A stretch of DNA of 64,000 bases, from NCBI GenBank assembly GCA_021234155.1, contig JAJEKV010000005.1, positions 16,850,089 to 16,914,088 on the forward strand, read 5' to 3'. The notes under the pieces are model-generated. The model worked only from the letters and a program-made list of their open reading frames with translations, made no database searches and was not told the origin of the DNA. Position numbers and translations under genes: made by a program. The stretch is from Isoetes taiwanensis (taxonomy: Eukaryota > Streptophyta > Lycopodiopsida > Isoetales > Isoetaceae). Positions 22,217 to 32,305 of this stretch are shown one piece after another (the stretch's first letter is position 1; each line of letters starts with the position of its first letter).

Positions 22217-25200
22217 TCCTAGGATGGGTCCTATGATACAACTAGTTGGCCGATAGAAGAGGAATCTACTTCAAAGGAATGGAGCAAACCAAGACGACAA
22301 AGAAATAAAAGGCAAAAAGTGAAACGAAAGAAAAAATTGGCCAAAAATGATGAATAGAACAAATCAGGAAAAGGGGGCAACCTGAAAACTGCAAAGCAAG
22401 AATGATAGAATAACGGGGATATCAACGCAGTGGGCAAAGAACATGATATATGGACCCCAATATGAAAAAGAAGAGAAGACATGGTCAAAATAGATATGAA
22501 AGCTATGCATTCTAGAAAGACTAGCGTAATACACACATGATGAACTAAGGGAACTAATGGAGTTACTGGAATAGAAGAAGCAAGACAAAGTGGAGGAAAA
22601 ACGAGGCAATAAGCAAAGGCAAGAAGGGCATGACACAAAGGAGTTAAGAAGGTCAAAGTGGAGCACAAGGCAACAAAAGAAAGAAGAAACGAGGCAATTA
22701 AAAGCAACAACAGAAAATGCACTATCCAAAAGAGTTAACGGGGTCAAACTGGAACAAATAAAGGAAACTGACAAGGAAAACACACAAATACATAAAGCAC
22801 ATAGACTAAACGATACAGAATAGAACTCCTGGAGATATATGCACCAAAAGGATCCAAAAAACTCCAAAACCTAAATATATCATTGCAAAAAGGAAAAAAA
22901 TACATCAAGGCATAGAGCAAGCAAGAACCAATGAGAACACAAAAAAGGAACTATACCTTAGAAAATATAGTAGAGGAACAAGGAGAAGGTGGGTGAAGTA
23001 AAACAAAGAAACTGATGGAGTATGTGAATAAAGTACAAGAAGGTAATGAAAAAATGATCAACAAGGCCAAAAAGGATGAATTAGACTAACAAACGGAGCA
23101 AACTAAGACGAGGAGGGCAAACTGATGGAAGAACGAGCGAAAAAAGGATGCTTCGAATGAAAGAGACAAATGGGACAAAAAAGAAAACATGGCTAAGCAA
23201 GGCTAGTGGGGGAACCTGGATAACCAGGGTGATGGGCAAAAACATTATATTGTCACCAGCGGGGCAAAGCAATATTAAGGCGACTCAGGAGATGAGCTGA
23301 GCAAACACAAGAGAAAGAACAAATAAGGGACAAAATGATTTAAAATAGACCTACGAAGTCAATGATCAAACGAAGGAGCGAGAATAAAAAGAATATGTGA
23401 AAGAGAGGTAAATATTAAAAATGACCCAAAAACGACTCAAAAGAACTAAGCGAAAATGTAACAAGGAACGCACCAGCATACATGGAGCAGCAGAATAAAG
23501 AACAAACCAACAAGAAGAAAAAAGAACTAAATGAGAACGAAGACGAAATCACAAATAAACACAATTGGAACGAACATAGGATCATGAAAATGAACAAAAG
23601 ATATGTGGAACATAGAGAAAAAACGACACGCAAAATGAACAAAAAGGTATATACAGAGCAGAGACATGGAATAAGCTGCAGAAGAAATGGAATAAACAAA
23701 GCATCTAAAACCAACCGGATTGCTACATCTAAAAATAACATAATGGAAAGATAATGATCAAAAATGAGAGCAGAACTGGGGAAAAGAGGTCAAGGCACAA
23801 AGGATACCCATGTATAACCGATCAAGAATCCAAACACACCTAGCCCCTAACATGATAAGAGCCAACCGATACACAAGACTGAATGAAATCAAGCTTTATG
23901 AAAATCATGCTATCCAAAACTAGACCATTAGGACTAACAAAAGTGCATGGAAACAAGACAAGAGTGCATGGAGAAGATCAAACGTCTAAAACAAAGGCTA
24001 GAACAACGCAAAGAACGTAACCATGTACATATTCATCGATACCTGAATGCGTCAACAAACATACAAAAGCTTGAGAGAAAACCTGATGAAGATTATGGAA
24101 CATAGAATCCAGCAATCACGCCTAGAAGGAATCACCTCCGTGACCAAGCTGTACCAAAGGAATAAATAAAGGACACGATACCAAGAACCCCAGCCATTAA
24201 GCTAGACAGCACACCCGATAGTAGCAAATAAAGGGAACCGACTAACCAAAAGATATTAAAATTACTCTCAAGCATATATACCATGATGAAAGAATGAACC
24301 TCACGTGCAGCAGGACAAAGCCTAAATACAATAGTCCTAGAGGTCATTTTCACATGTACATACCGTATCTCATATAAAAGAATGTATCTAAGGTACTAGA
24401 GCCGTCAAGTCAATGTAGACAAAAAACCTAAGAGATACTTCCATGCAACCTTGCACCATATAAAACGAACGACGGCAAAATCTAGACAACTTATCTAATT
24501 GTTTGAGAAAATTGATAACAAGATCCCAACCATATAAAAGTCATATTCATGTTAAGCATGCGAGTACGAAAAAACGCCAGAACAAACTTAGAAAGCTAGA
24601 TTAAGCAACGGACAATGGAACTTGTCGTGCCGATCTAAACTAAACAATAAAAAGGGGACTTCATATGCATAAAAAGAATAAAAAATTCATGGGAATTGCC
24701 CACACATCGACAACCACATGAAACCAAACCCAGCAAATCCTCCAATAAAGACAACAAAGTACAATGGGGCATGCTATACTAGCGAGTAAATGGAAGACGC
24801 CAAGGGTAGAAGCAAAGTGGAGAACAAATGTAAATGCCACGTTAGTAATGCGAGCAAGCCCCTAGAATGAGCAAATCCAAACTTCAACCCTAGCATGCTA
24901 TTAAATGGAATAAACTCAAACATCATGAAATGGGCAAGAGAACCACCTCTACAGGATGGAAAAAAAGACACTCTAGCAAGAACATCGGAAGAAACTAACA
25001 AGAAGAAGAATAGCATAGTAAAGATGGAACATGCCACACAGAATGAAAAGATACAAATGTTATGAAAATGGTCAACTATACAACCAACCATGTTGGTACT
25101 ATATGCCAAATGGGTGTTCACATCCAGAAACTAAAATTACAATGCAAAATGTACCTATATAAAGAGCTAACTTAGCCAAGAAAAAACATGTCTAAATGAA

Positions 25201-25570
25201 ACCAAACCAGATGCGTGTTCTAATGACTGAAGATATAAGGTGCAAGGGATGCCAATGCGAATAGGATCCATGGAATTGCTATATAACGAACTAGGCATTA
25301 ACTGAAGGTATTAAATGCCCAAACAGGATGCTCTCACCAAAAAATGAAGCTCCTCGTGCAAAAAAGCTCATATGCAAAGAGCAAATTTACCTGGATCCAG
25401 ACAGAGTCGAATTGCATCGTCAAGTAACATGTGTCAGATGATGATAAAAATTCTCAATCGCTTCCATGCAAATAAAAACTTTGGACCACATCGAATGAAA
25501 AGATATACAATTAGAGGCCTTAGCACCCAATCGTGATTGAAACACCATCGAGTGCATCGTCTTGGCCTAC

Positions 25571-25890
25571 CGAAAGAGAAGCATAAAGTATGGAAACGTG
25601 CAAACTCAATAGGGAGGGAACACTTCAAGAAGAAAGGAAGAAACATAGTTAAATGTCACAGAAAGAGGAGCATAAAGTACGGAAATGTGCAAACTCAATA
25701 GGGAGGGAAAACTCCGAGAAGAAAGGAGAAATTTTAATCGTTGTGAGAAAGAGGAGCCTAAAATATGGAAATACGCATACACACTTGTGACAAAAAGAGG
25801 AGCATAAAGAATGGAAATGCGCAAACACAATAGGGATGCAAACCCAATAGGAAAGGAAACTCCAAGGAAAAAAGGAGAAGTTAGTCGCGT
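25571..25890. repeat. Tandem array in E2, about four units
   Basis: The text 'gaaagaggagcataaagtat'-'ggaaatgtgcaaac'-'tcaataggg' recurs at about 25571, 25661, 25746 and 25791 with spacing of 45-90 bases and small changes. The third and fourth units are closer together, as if one had lost its tail. It is purine-rich on the plus strand. Confidence 0.7.
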
Positions 25891-26114
25891 TGGGAAATTG
25901 TCTTGGCAGTCAAAGGGAACCGAACCAGCAACCAATAGCTAAAAACCATGGAACGTAACCACCAAAGCAATACCGATCTAGGATATTATAACCTCTGTAT
26001 AAAGACCAATGGAACTGTAGCAACAACTCATACCACGTGGACCTCCAGAGTAGCTTCCGTATTAACTGTTGCACCGCTATCTGAAAAGGAAGGTTCCAAA
26101 AACGAATCCAAGAA

Positions 26115-26470
26115 TAACCGAAAAATTTATGTATTGAGAGACTTGAACCCAAATAATAAAACCCAAAAATTTACATAGTGAAAGACTTGTACCCATGACC
26201 ATGTACTGTAGTATATTGAGAGTCATGAAGATAAAATGATCTACACAAATGAATTTGAAAATTGTCTATACCAAGACTTGGACACAAACAATCGAATCCA
26301 AAATTGAATAATACCAAGACTTGGACCCAAACAATCGACGTGGACCCGAATAACCGAAACTAAAAAATTGTGTATGGAGAATATGGAGAGACCTGAACAC
26401 ATCAAACCGTGTATGGAGAGACTTGAACTCATGACCCTGTAAGTCAAAACCATCTACCTATCCAACACAA
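26115..26470 (-). repeat. Array of tRNA box B-like motifs in E2
   Basis: Words such as gagagacttgaaccc, caagacttggaccc and acttgaactcatgaccc recur five times. Read on the minus strand they give GGGTTCAAGTC and GGTCATGAGTTCAAGTC, close to the Pol III box B (GGTTCRANTCC). The last unit has plausible upstream tRNA-like text. These may be decayed, tandemly amplified SINE heads. Box A is not convincing in most units. Confidence 0.4.
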
Positions 26471-27608
26471 CAAACTAAGTTTTACAGTACCATTTTTACT
26501 GCAGATGCATGTTATAACCGACTTACAGAAAGGGACAAACTTACAGAAAGGTATTGTCTTGAGGAGGGCGGCGGCAGCAATCGGAATCCCTGCATTAGGT
26601 AGCTCTCTGCAATCGACGATCTGGAGTTCTGCGGCGTTGTACATGTGCAACCCAAGATCCTGAGCTCAAATCAAATCGCGTAGACTGCCCAAACTAGAAG
26701 TTCCTGACACCAAGAATGTAAGCCCAGCCCTCAAAGTGGACCAAGAAATAGAATGGAGCATCAAGAATCACCGCCCTGTTGGTGAAGATAATCTTTCTTG
26801 AATCCCCATCCTCCGAGAACCTGTAACAAAAAGGAATATATGCCGCAGATTTCCAGCCAGGGATGATCTAGGGATGATTTAAACTGTGGCGCTGCTGTAG
26901 ATCCGGGGCGCAGACCATAGAGAAACTCGGCAAGAAGAGGTAAAAAGCAGTAAGTTAGATTGATGTAATCGCACAGAGCCACAAACGATGAAAATCGAAA
27001 GGAAGATCCAGAAAATTCGAGCACCGACATACCGACACTGAAGCATAATATATAGCAAAGTGCATTGAGAAGGCATTGAGCAAGCTAAACTGAAACCAAG
27101 CCACGAAAATCAAAGAAAAAACAATCTATAAGCAACCATTAAACAGACAGGGACAAACACAGATGAATCTAGACCGACAACAAGGCGGAATGGAATAGGG
27201 ATTGGATCCAAATACAGTAGCACCAACGGGCAAAATCAGGAAAAACAAAACAAAGGGGGACCACAAGAACTGGTGCACCCAGAACAGATTGGCTGGGCTA
27301 ATCAAACAAATAGGGGAAAGACGGCAAAGAATGGACCAAGAAAAAACTCCACCCCAGCGTCAGTACCGAAGATTCGCCAAGATACAATCCAAAAAACTCA
27401 GATCAAGAACCCATGAAGCCATAAATTGAAGAGAGGAACTAACCGACAAAAAGAACCAAAGCTTAAAGCAAATTATCGCATGTCAGACTGCAACCAAACG
27501 ACCCAACTCAATGCATAATCAAAAACCAACTATGGTGGGATATGGTAGGAAGAAGCTGAATCGATGCCCATTGAAAACTTCTGGTAGGATGGTAGGAAGA
27601 AGCTGGAA

Positions 27609-27770
27609 GGGAAGCTTGTGGAGCTAGAAAAGAACAATAAGGAAAAATAAGCTCAAGAGAACGCCGATGACTGGAAATGAGGAAGGAGGCGGTATAAATA
27701 GGAGGTGCAAGTAGGACGTCCCCATCCAAGGAATGTCGGTTCTATTGCGATAGCAATAGAACCGTGGCAT
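27609..27770 (+). repeat. Shared 3' terminal module of E2
   Basis: This is the counterpart of 22056-22216, with one extra A. It contains a TATA box TATAAATA (27693-27700), a subterminal inverted repeat (27712-27735), and hairpin arms at 27737-27748 and 27753-27764 with loop GATA. In E1 the loop is TATC, the reverse complement, so the 28-base hairpin as a whole is inverted between the two copies. The host gag sequence resumes after TGGCAT at 27771. Confidence 0.85.
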
Positions 27771-28560
27771 AACTGTTACATTTAAAACAGGGACCTAACT
27801 TTCCTTTATCAAATAATTTCTTACCTCTTTTGCCAGCATATAGAATTTCTGCTTCATCATCATCTGCATCCTTCCCTTGCTCAAACTCTGTACGAATCAT
27901 TTTGATAGCATGCTCCTTTGACCTGGCAACATTTCTTAAAAGAGTAGCAAGTTGTGAGTTATGAGATACGGCCCTAGAAATGGCCAGCAATTGGTAATCT
28001 TCATTCAAGACAACTCCTGCACCCTCAAGGTCAGCAATAATAGACTCAAACTTCTCAAGAAATTCAGTGATGTTGTCTTTTTCATAAAGTTTTAATCTTC
28101 TCAACTGTTTTTCCAAAGACATCAATTTGAGAGGATGATTTAACCTCAAAGTTATCAATCATATACTTCCACATGTCTGGGCGGAGATTTACCTCTTAAT
28201 TTTAACTTTATCACAGTTCCAACCTTGTTTACTAATTATTGATTGTGCTTCCATAATTTTCGTTTTCTCTTCTGCACTTGTCCCTCTAGTACTTGTACTA
28301 CCAGTTCCTCTTACATCTGCAGTTTCAGTTTGTGCACCACCACCGCAATGAGAACTATAATCGCACTACCACTAGGCGCTCCCAAACTTCCACTACTTGC
28401 TCCAAAGATGCAGATGATTTGAATCACACAAGTACCATAAGTTCTCAAACTCCAATACTTCCTTTATTCCTTGCTTCCATAACTGGAATCCGCTATCTCC
28501 CTTAAATACCTCTATAGAATTAAGGAGATTAGCTCCAAACCGTGTTGACATCCTGCAGTT
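27771..28560 (-). pseudogene. Copia 3 gag, 5' part
   Basis: The open part, 28158-27771, reads LEKQLRRLKLYEKDNITEFLEKFESIIADLEGAG and continues to RNVARSKEHAIKM, a typical copia Gag (UBN2/DUF4219-like) helical region. It ends in the first half of a CCHC zinc knuckle, GPCFKCNSY, where E2 has inserted. The N-terminal part up to the primer site is frameshifted but keeps FQLWKQGIKEVLEFENLW, the usual 'W..R....L' start of copia Gag. Gag forms the cytoplasmic virus-like particle. This element is not functional as read. Confidence 0.8.
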
Positions 28561-28571
28561 GGAATTTTATG

Positions 28572-28583
28572 GCTCTGATACCA
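28572..28583 (-). other. Primer-binding site of copia 3
   Basis: On the minus strand TGGTATCAGAGC lies one base inside the 5' LTR. It is complementary to the 3' end of initiator methionine tRNA, the standard plant copia primer. It fixes the element's orientation. Confidence 0.9.
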
Positions 28584-28584
28584 C

Positions 28585-29155
28585 TGTTGGATTAATAAAA
28601 AAAACAATTCCTTGCAAGGATGTAAGTTCAACACAATGATTTACTTGTACTTTCAATCTAGCAATATTAAATCAATAAAACATCTTCAAGTACAAAAGCA
28701 TCTAGTATCAAGAAAGCCAAGTTATGGTCATTCATTCCTTGATATGCTCAAAATCATTTCATCACTTCTACTTCTAAGCAATGAGTACTTCCTAAGCTCA
28801 AAATATAGATAATCATCATCGAGAGCTCAGTCATCCTCAAACCCGGCAACCCATTCCTATATATATCTCGCACGATGGTTAAGGCTAGATCTCAGTGACT
28901 CAGAATAGAAACCTCATCTACAGCTTATATCCCACATGCCAACAGAAGGAATATAGCGTTTTCATCAAGCACATAAAGCACATAAAGCACTTATATGCAT
29001 AAAGCACTCAGTTGTATACGAATCTTCAACTTATAAGACCATTACAACCCACTGCCACTGCTTCTCATAGGTTGTTCTTGTAGTCAGAATATATTCACTG
29101 CCACTGCTTCTCATGAATATAAGATGCATATAATATAACCTGATACACACTAACA
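28585..29155 (-). repeat. 5' LTR of copia 3
   Basis: This 571-bp LTR has TG..CA ends and is followed by the target duplication ACCAT (29156-29160). It is nearly identical to 16778-17349. Differences include CAGTGACTCAG here against CTTGACTTCG there, and CTACAGC against CTCTGAC, all at CAG/CTG words. Confidence 0.95.
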
Positions 29156-29160
29156 ACCAT

Positions 29161-29428
29161 CATTCGTGTTATGTATAGAATGGACTTCAATAGTGCTAGT
29201 ATTACTTGCAAATTCATAAATGTTGCGTGTACTTGACAACGTTGATGGATGTGATTGATCAAAGCTGGGCAGTTGAATATGATATTGTGAATTGAACGTG
29301 CTCTCCTCTTCCAAGAACTTGATGCAATATCGTCTTCTATACTCATATTGAGCTCAATATTATTGATGGATCTTGGACAAACATTTTGATCATGAGTAGG
29401 ATCCATGAAGTTTACATGGTCTTGCAAG
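29161..29428 (-). pseudogene. Host-gene repeated exon, unit 1, 5' part before the copia insertion
   Basis: After the acceptor ttttgcag| (exon start 29428) the minus strand reads LQDHVNFMDPTHDQNVCPRSINNIELN, then IEDDIASSSWKRRA, and in a shifted frame DQSHPST and STIEVHSIHNTNDG. It parallels exon unit 2 at 16460-16100 word for word. It ends at the copia target site and continues at 16777. A short tandem duplication of the acceptor region lies at 29403-29525. The protein family is unknown. Confidence 0.45.
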
Positions 29429-29528
29429 CTGCAAAAGTATTAAACATTGCAAAGTGTGTGAAATCATGAATAGCATCCATGAAGTTTACATGGTCTTGAA
29501 AGCTGCAAAAGTATTAAATATTGCATAC

Positions 29529-29848
29529 CTGTTATGTGTATTTCAATCCACAACATGTTGTTCAGCACATTGGTTAATGTTCATATCAACATTCATGTCA
29601 TGAATACCATTTGGTGATGCTACAAGAGGATGTTGAACAATGTCGAGAGTGTTATCAAGTAAGCCATTTTCTTCAAGTCTAGAAACTTTAGCCAAGATTG
29701 CTCTAATAGAATATTCATAATTTGGATGTGAATCTATGAAATGCTTTGCACGTGCTTTCTTTGATCCAACTCTATTTCTATTCCAAAATTGTATTAATGT
29801 TTCTTGTTCATGCAATGTCCAAGCCATTATCTCAATATAGCAACACCT
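29529..29848 (-). pseudogene. Host-gene exon encoding a Myb/SANT-like domain
   Basis: This exon is bounded by an acceptor (tttgtccag|agg, exon start 29848) and a donor (aacag|gtatgc, exon end 29529). It reads MAWTLHEQETLIQFWNRN, then RVGSKKARAKHFIDSHPNY and EYSIRAILAKVSRLEENG. The aromatic/acidic start, mid-domain Trp and final helix resemble Myb/SANT-like (trihelix or MADF-type) DNA-binding folds, as found in plant transcription factors and in the second protein of PIF/Harbinger transposons. A TGA lies 14 bases before the donor in this frame. Similarity is judged by eye only. It could be a host regulator or a domesticated transposon protein. Confidence 0.45.
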
Positions 29849-30102
29849 CTGGACAAAGCACACATTACAATTTGAACCGTTGAGTTATATATCTTTAAAC
29901 TAAATAAAGTAAGACAATGTATAATTGTGCAAGGCTTACCAATGAAAGTTACGTCAAATTGGTAATTCTCCAAATTACTCTTATTGTCTAGTTTGCAATG
30001 TGACATACCTACTTTGTGAAAGCTGCAAAAATGGAACAAAACAAATACATCATTTACCAAAAATGACGATGTAATAAAAAAAAATAATACACATAACCTC
30101 AT
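29849..30102 (-). other. Upstream intron and possible first exon of the Myb-like host locus
   Basis: The minus strand shows a short exon-like stretch with a good donor (ttcattg|gtaagcc near 29942), followed by an 80-90 nt AT-rich intron to the acceptor at 29849. The upstream exon boundary and start codon are not determined. Confidence 0.3.
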
Positions 30103-31139
30103 TAAATATATATTTTATTATGCAAGTATTATTGGACAACGACGATAATTTCCTGACTAGAGAACAAATATTACTCCTTTTCCTTATCTATGGCACACAA
30201 ATTATGTTCGATAATATTGTGCAAAGGAAATAACTTTGAATCCACAAGGTCGTTTCCTTACTTGTTTGTTCCATCACAAATACCGCAAAGCATCAATATT
30301 CCCACCATTGCAAAGACCATCCATTCTGCAATATATATAGCATACAACTAATACAATATTCTTGGGCCCAAGGACGATACACACGGAAAAAAAAATGCCA
30401 TAATTTTCCATGCACAAAAAGAAATTATTGAGGTGTCGGTAATTTATTGAATTCTCCGGTGGATCGGAAAGAGGTCAATTATATCAGAATATGATAAATA
30501 ATAATAGCGGGGTGGAACAATATGTTTGCGGGACACGAAGGAGAAGCAAAATGCCCGAGAAGCTACTCAACCGGACCTTAGATACTCTAGAGGAAGCAAT
30601 AAAGTTGCAACAACATGCATTCATGTGCTCAAAGATGAGAAATAAGCACTAATGATCTGTTTTTAGCAATTTTTAAACGAATTCATCTAAATTGGTAGAA
30701 GCAATATGATGAAGTCAGTAGCCAATAAGAAAAGAAGGTCAAGAGGACATTAAAATGAATAATATAGTAATGATATTTTCTCTATGTCGTGTCTCCTCCC
30801 CTCATCCCAATTCTTGTATTTCCTAACATGAGATGGACACCCCCTGTTTTTTCAACACCCTCCCCATCCCAATTCTTGCATTTCCTAACATGAGATGGGC
30901 ACCCCCCCCGAGTTGCTTTTGAGGAATTTCAAATCCAATGACACGATCATCTTTCTCTAAGAGAATTATGCGCCATGAGAATAAGATGCATGGCGCCTTT
31001 AGGAATCTCCCATTAACGTGTAGAAAAAACAGTGAATGTAAAGTGTGAACTGTATAGTCACATGTGATGAGAAATAGAATCATACATCCAGCCTTTGTTG
31101 TTCATGGGATATCCGATGAACATGCATTTCATAGGCCTA
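30103..31139. other. Non-coding spacer with a short tandem duplication
   Basis: No gene was recognised. A 45-bp unit, catcccaattcttg.atttcctaacatgagatgg.caccccc, is repeated at about 30803-30850 and 30869-30910. The remainder is AT-rich. Confidence 0.5.
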
Positions 31140-31448
31140 TTAGACAATTTTCCTTTTCTTCAAAATTTCCATAGGAATAGCAACATATGCTAAATAACTG
31201 GGTTTGGTTCCTAAAAATGCTTGGTAAGGTCTCATGTTATTTAGTGTTACTGTAGGAGCTCGATTTGCCACATATGCTGCTGTTTGTAATGCTTCTCCCC
31301 AAAACTTGAGGTTAACATGCTGATGAGCCAGCATTGACCTCATAAGATTCTCAAAAGATCGATGCCTCCGCTTAGCCACTACATTTTGAGCATGAGCATA
31401 TGGAAATAACAATTCCGAAAAAACGGATAGATAAGCGAGTGTTAACAA
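31140..31448 (-). pseudogene. Orphan copia integrase fragment
   Basis: The minus strand reads AHAQNVVAKRRHRSFENLMRS, NLKFWGEALQTAAYVANRAP and RPYQAFLGTKPSYL, equivalent to the 'NGVAER.NRT..e..R.M' and 'FW.EA..TA.Y..NR.P' blocks of copia integrase. No protease, RT, LTR or primer site was found next to it, so it is an isolated relic of another copia family. The initial Met is not a real start. Confidence 0.8.
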
Positions 31449-31762
31449 GTTAATACTACCACGTTCTAAAACCTTGTTCCTCCGTGGAAAGAAAAATGAC
31501 TCATAAGGAATAAGATTGTCCTAAAAGTATATTGATGATCATAATGCCCAAAATCCTCGCTCTATAGCTATCAGAATCATTGGTGAAGGAAAATAATGAT
31601 ATGGTAGATGGCATGCCCCTTCATAACTTCAATATTTTCTAATTCCACATGGGCACTTCATTAAACGTTGCAATTGATAATAAGGCAACTTAGATTCACC
31701 TCGATGGACATGGTCCGATCTCGAATGTACATATGAAGGGTTGTTGAAGTCCTGTGAGTGGG

Positions 31763-31984
31763 TGTCCATGTCTTCCATAGACTGCAACGAATTGGGGTTC
31801 TCCAAGCTAGGTAAGGTAAAATGTTTCAAACAAACTCTATTGTTGAGAACATGAATTGGGGTTCTCCAGCTTCACAATAAATTGTACTATTATTATCTGG
31901 TACTCTTGGAGATTTGGCAGAATTGTGGAAAAGTTTAAAATTGCTCTAGACTGCTACTTTGCGGTGTGGTTTGGTGTGGGCAAC
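31763..31984. repeat. 222-bp direct repeat, left copy
   Basis: This matches 32904-33126 with about 90% identity by eye (for example gtccatgtcttccatagact, aagctaggtaaggtaaaat, gaaaagtttaaaattgctc). The two copies are in the same orientation and are separated by 0.9 kb that includes the foldback MITE at 32306-32849. They are possibly remnants of a duplicated host segment. LTR features are missing. Confidence 0.75.
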
Positions 31985-32305
31985 GCACCATTTTTCATCA
32001 AGTGAAGCTCCAAACTAATATAGGTCTGATGGAGGTTTTACAATGTTAGTTTCTAGGGTGACAAGTTCGTGTTACCTACTCTATGTTTCTGCAGGCTGTG
32101 CATTGTCTTCCTTACCTTCAGCTGTGTTGGTTACGCTATTTCAACATGACCACCACATACTTCATCAGTAACAGTTACAAGGAATCGAACAAATAACAGA
32201 GCTTTGCATTTCTGGCTCAGTGTTGTAACATAGTCTTTTGAAGTGAGGCCATGAGTGTTGCCAAATTCTAAAAAGAAAAAGGACGACCCAATGAAGAAAT
32301 GAAAA

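Larger units (their letters stand above)
22217..27767 (+). mobile_element. Helentron/Helitron2-like element E2 (5.55 kb, non-autonomous)
   Basis: This starts immediately after E1 with the same 38-base left end and finishes with the same hairpin module, so E1 and E2 lie head to tail. The junction is GTGG-CAT-TCCTAGG. Its body is strikingly purine-rich on the plus strand and contains two internal tandem arrays (25571-25890, 26115-26470). Minus-strand open frames are rich in Leu, Phe, Ser and Cys and match no family I know. I read them as a by-product of the purine skew. No RepHel protein is visible, so the element must rely on a partner elsewhere. Around 26600-27050 the minus strand has gene-like composition and a possible acceptor (ttgttacag|g), which could be captured host sequence. 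Confidence 0.5.
16778..29155 (-). mobile_element. Complete Ty1/copia retrotransposon 3 carrying nested insertions
   Basis: A minus-strand copia element is bounded by two near-identical LTRs (16778-17349 and 28585-29155), both with TG..CA ends and flanked by the 5-bp target duplication ACCAT (16773-16777, 29156-29160). The primer-binding site lies next to the right-hand (5') LTR and a purine-rich tract next to the left-hand (3') LTR. The order gag-protease-integrase-RT-RNase H runs from right to left. Subtracting the 6.7-kb nested pair and the SINE leaves about 5.5 kb, a normal copia length. The nearly identical LTRs imply a recent insertion, which makes the elements nested in it younger still. 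The coding frame is broken in several places. The element sits inside an exon of the host locus. Confidence 0.95.

Noticed and set aside
22231-25935. Several minus-strand open frames rich in Leu/Phe/Ser/Cys that look like membrane proteins
   Set aside because: They follow from the strong purine skew of the plus strand. Overlapping frames are equally open, there are no conserved motifs, and they lie within a non-autonomous element.
21064-27767. Canonical Helitron
   Set aside because: The 5' end TC fits, but the 3' end is TGGCAT rather than CTRR, and the inverted repeats are asymmetric, which canonical Helitrons lack.
21061-27770. E1 plus E2 as one LTR retrotransposon with long LTRs
   Set aside because: Only 38 bp at the left ends and 161 bp at the right ends match. 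The rest of the supposed LTRs is unrelated, and no primer site, purine tract, gag or pol lies between.
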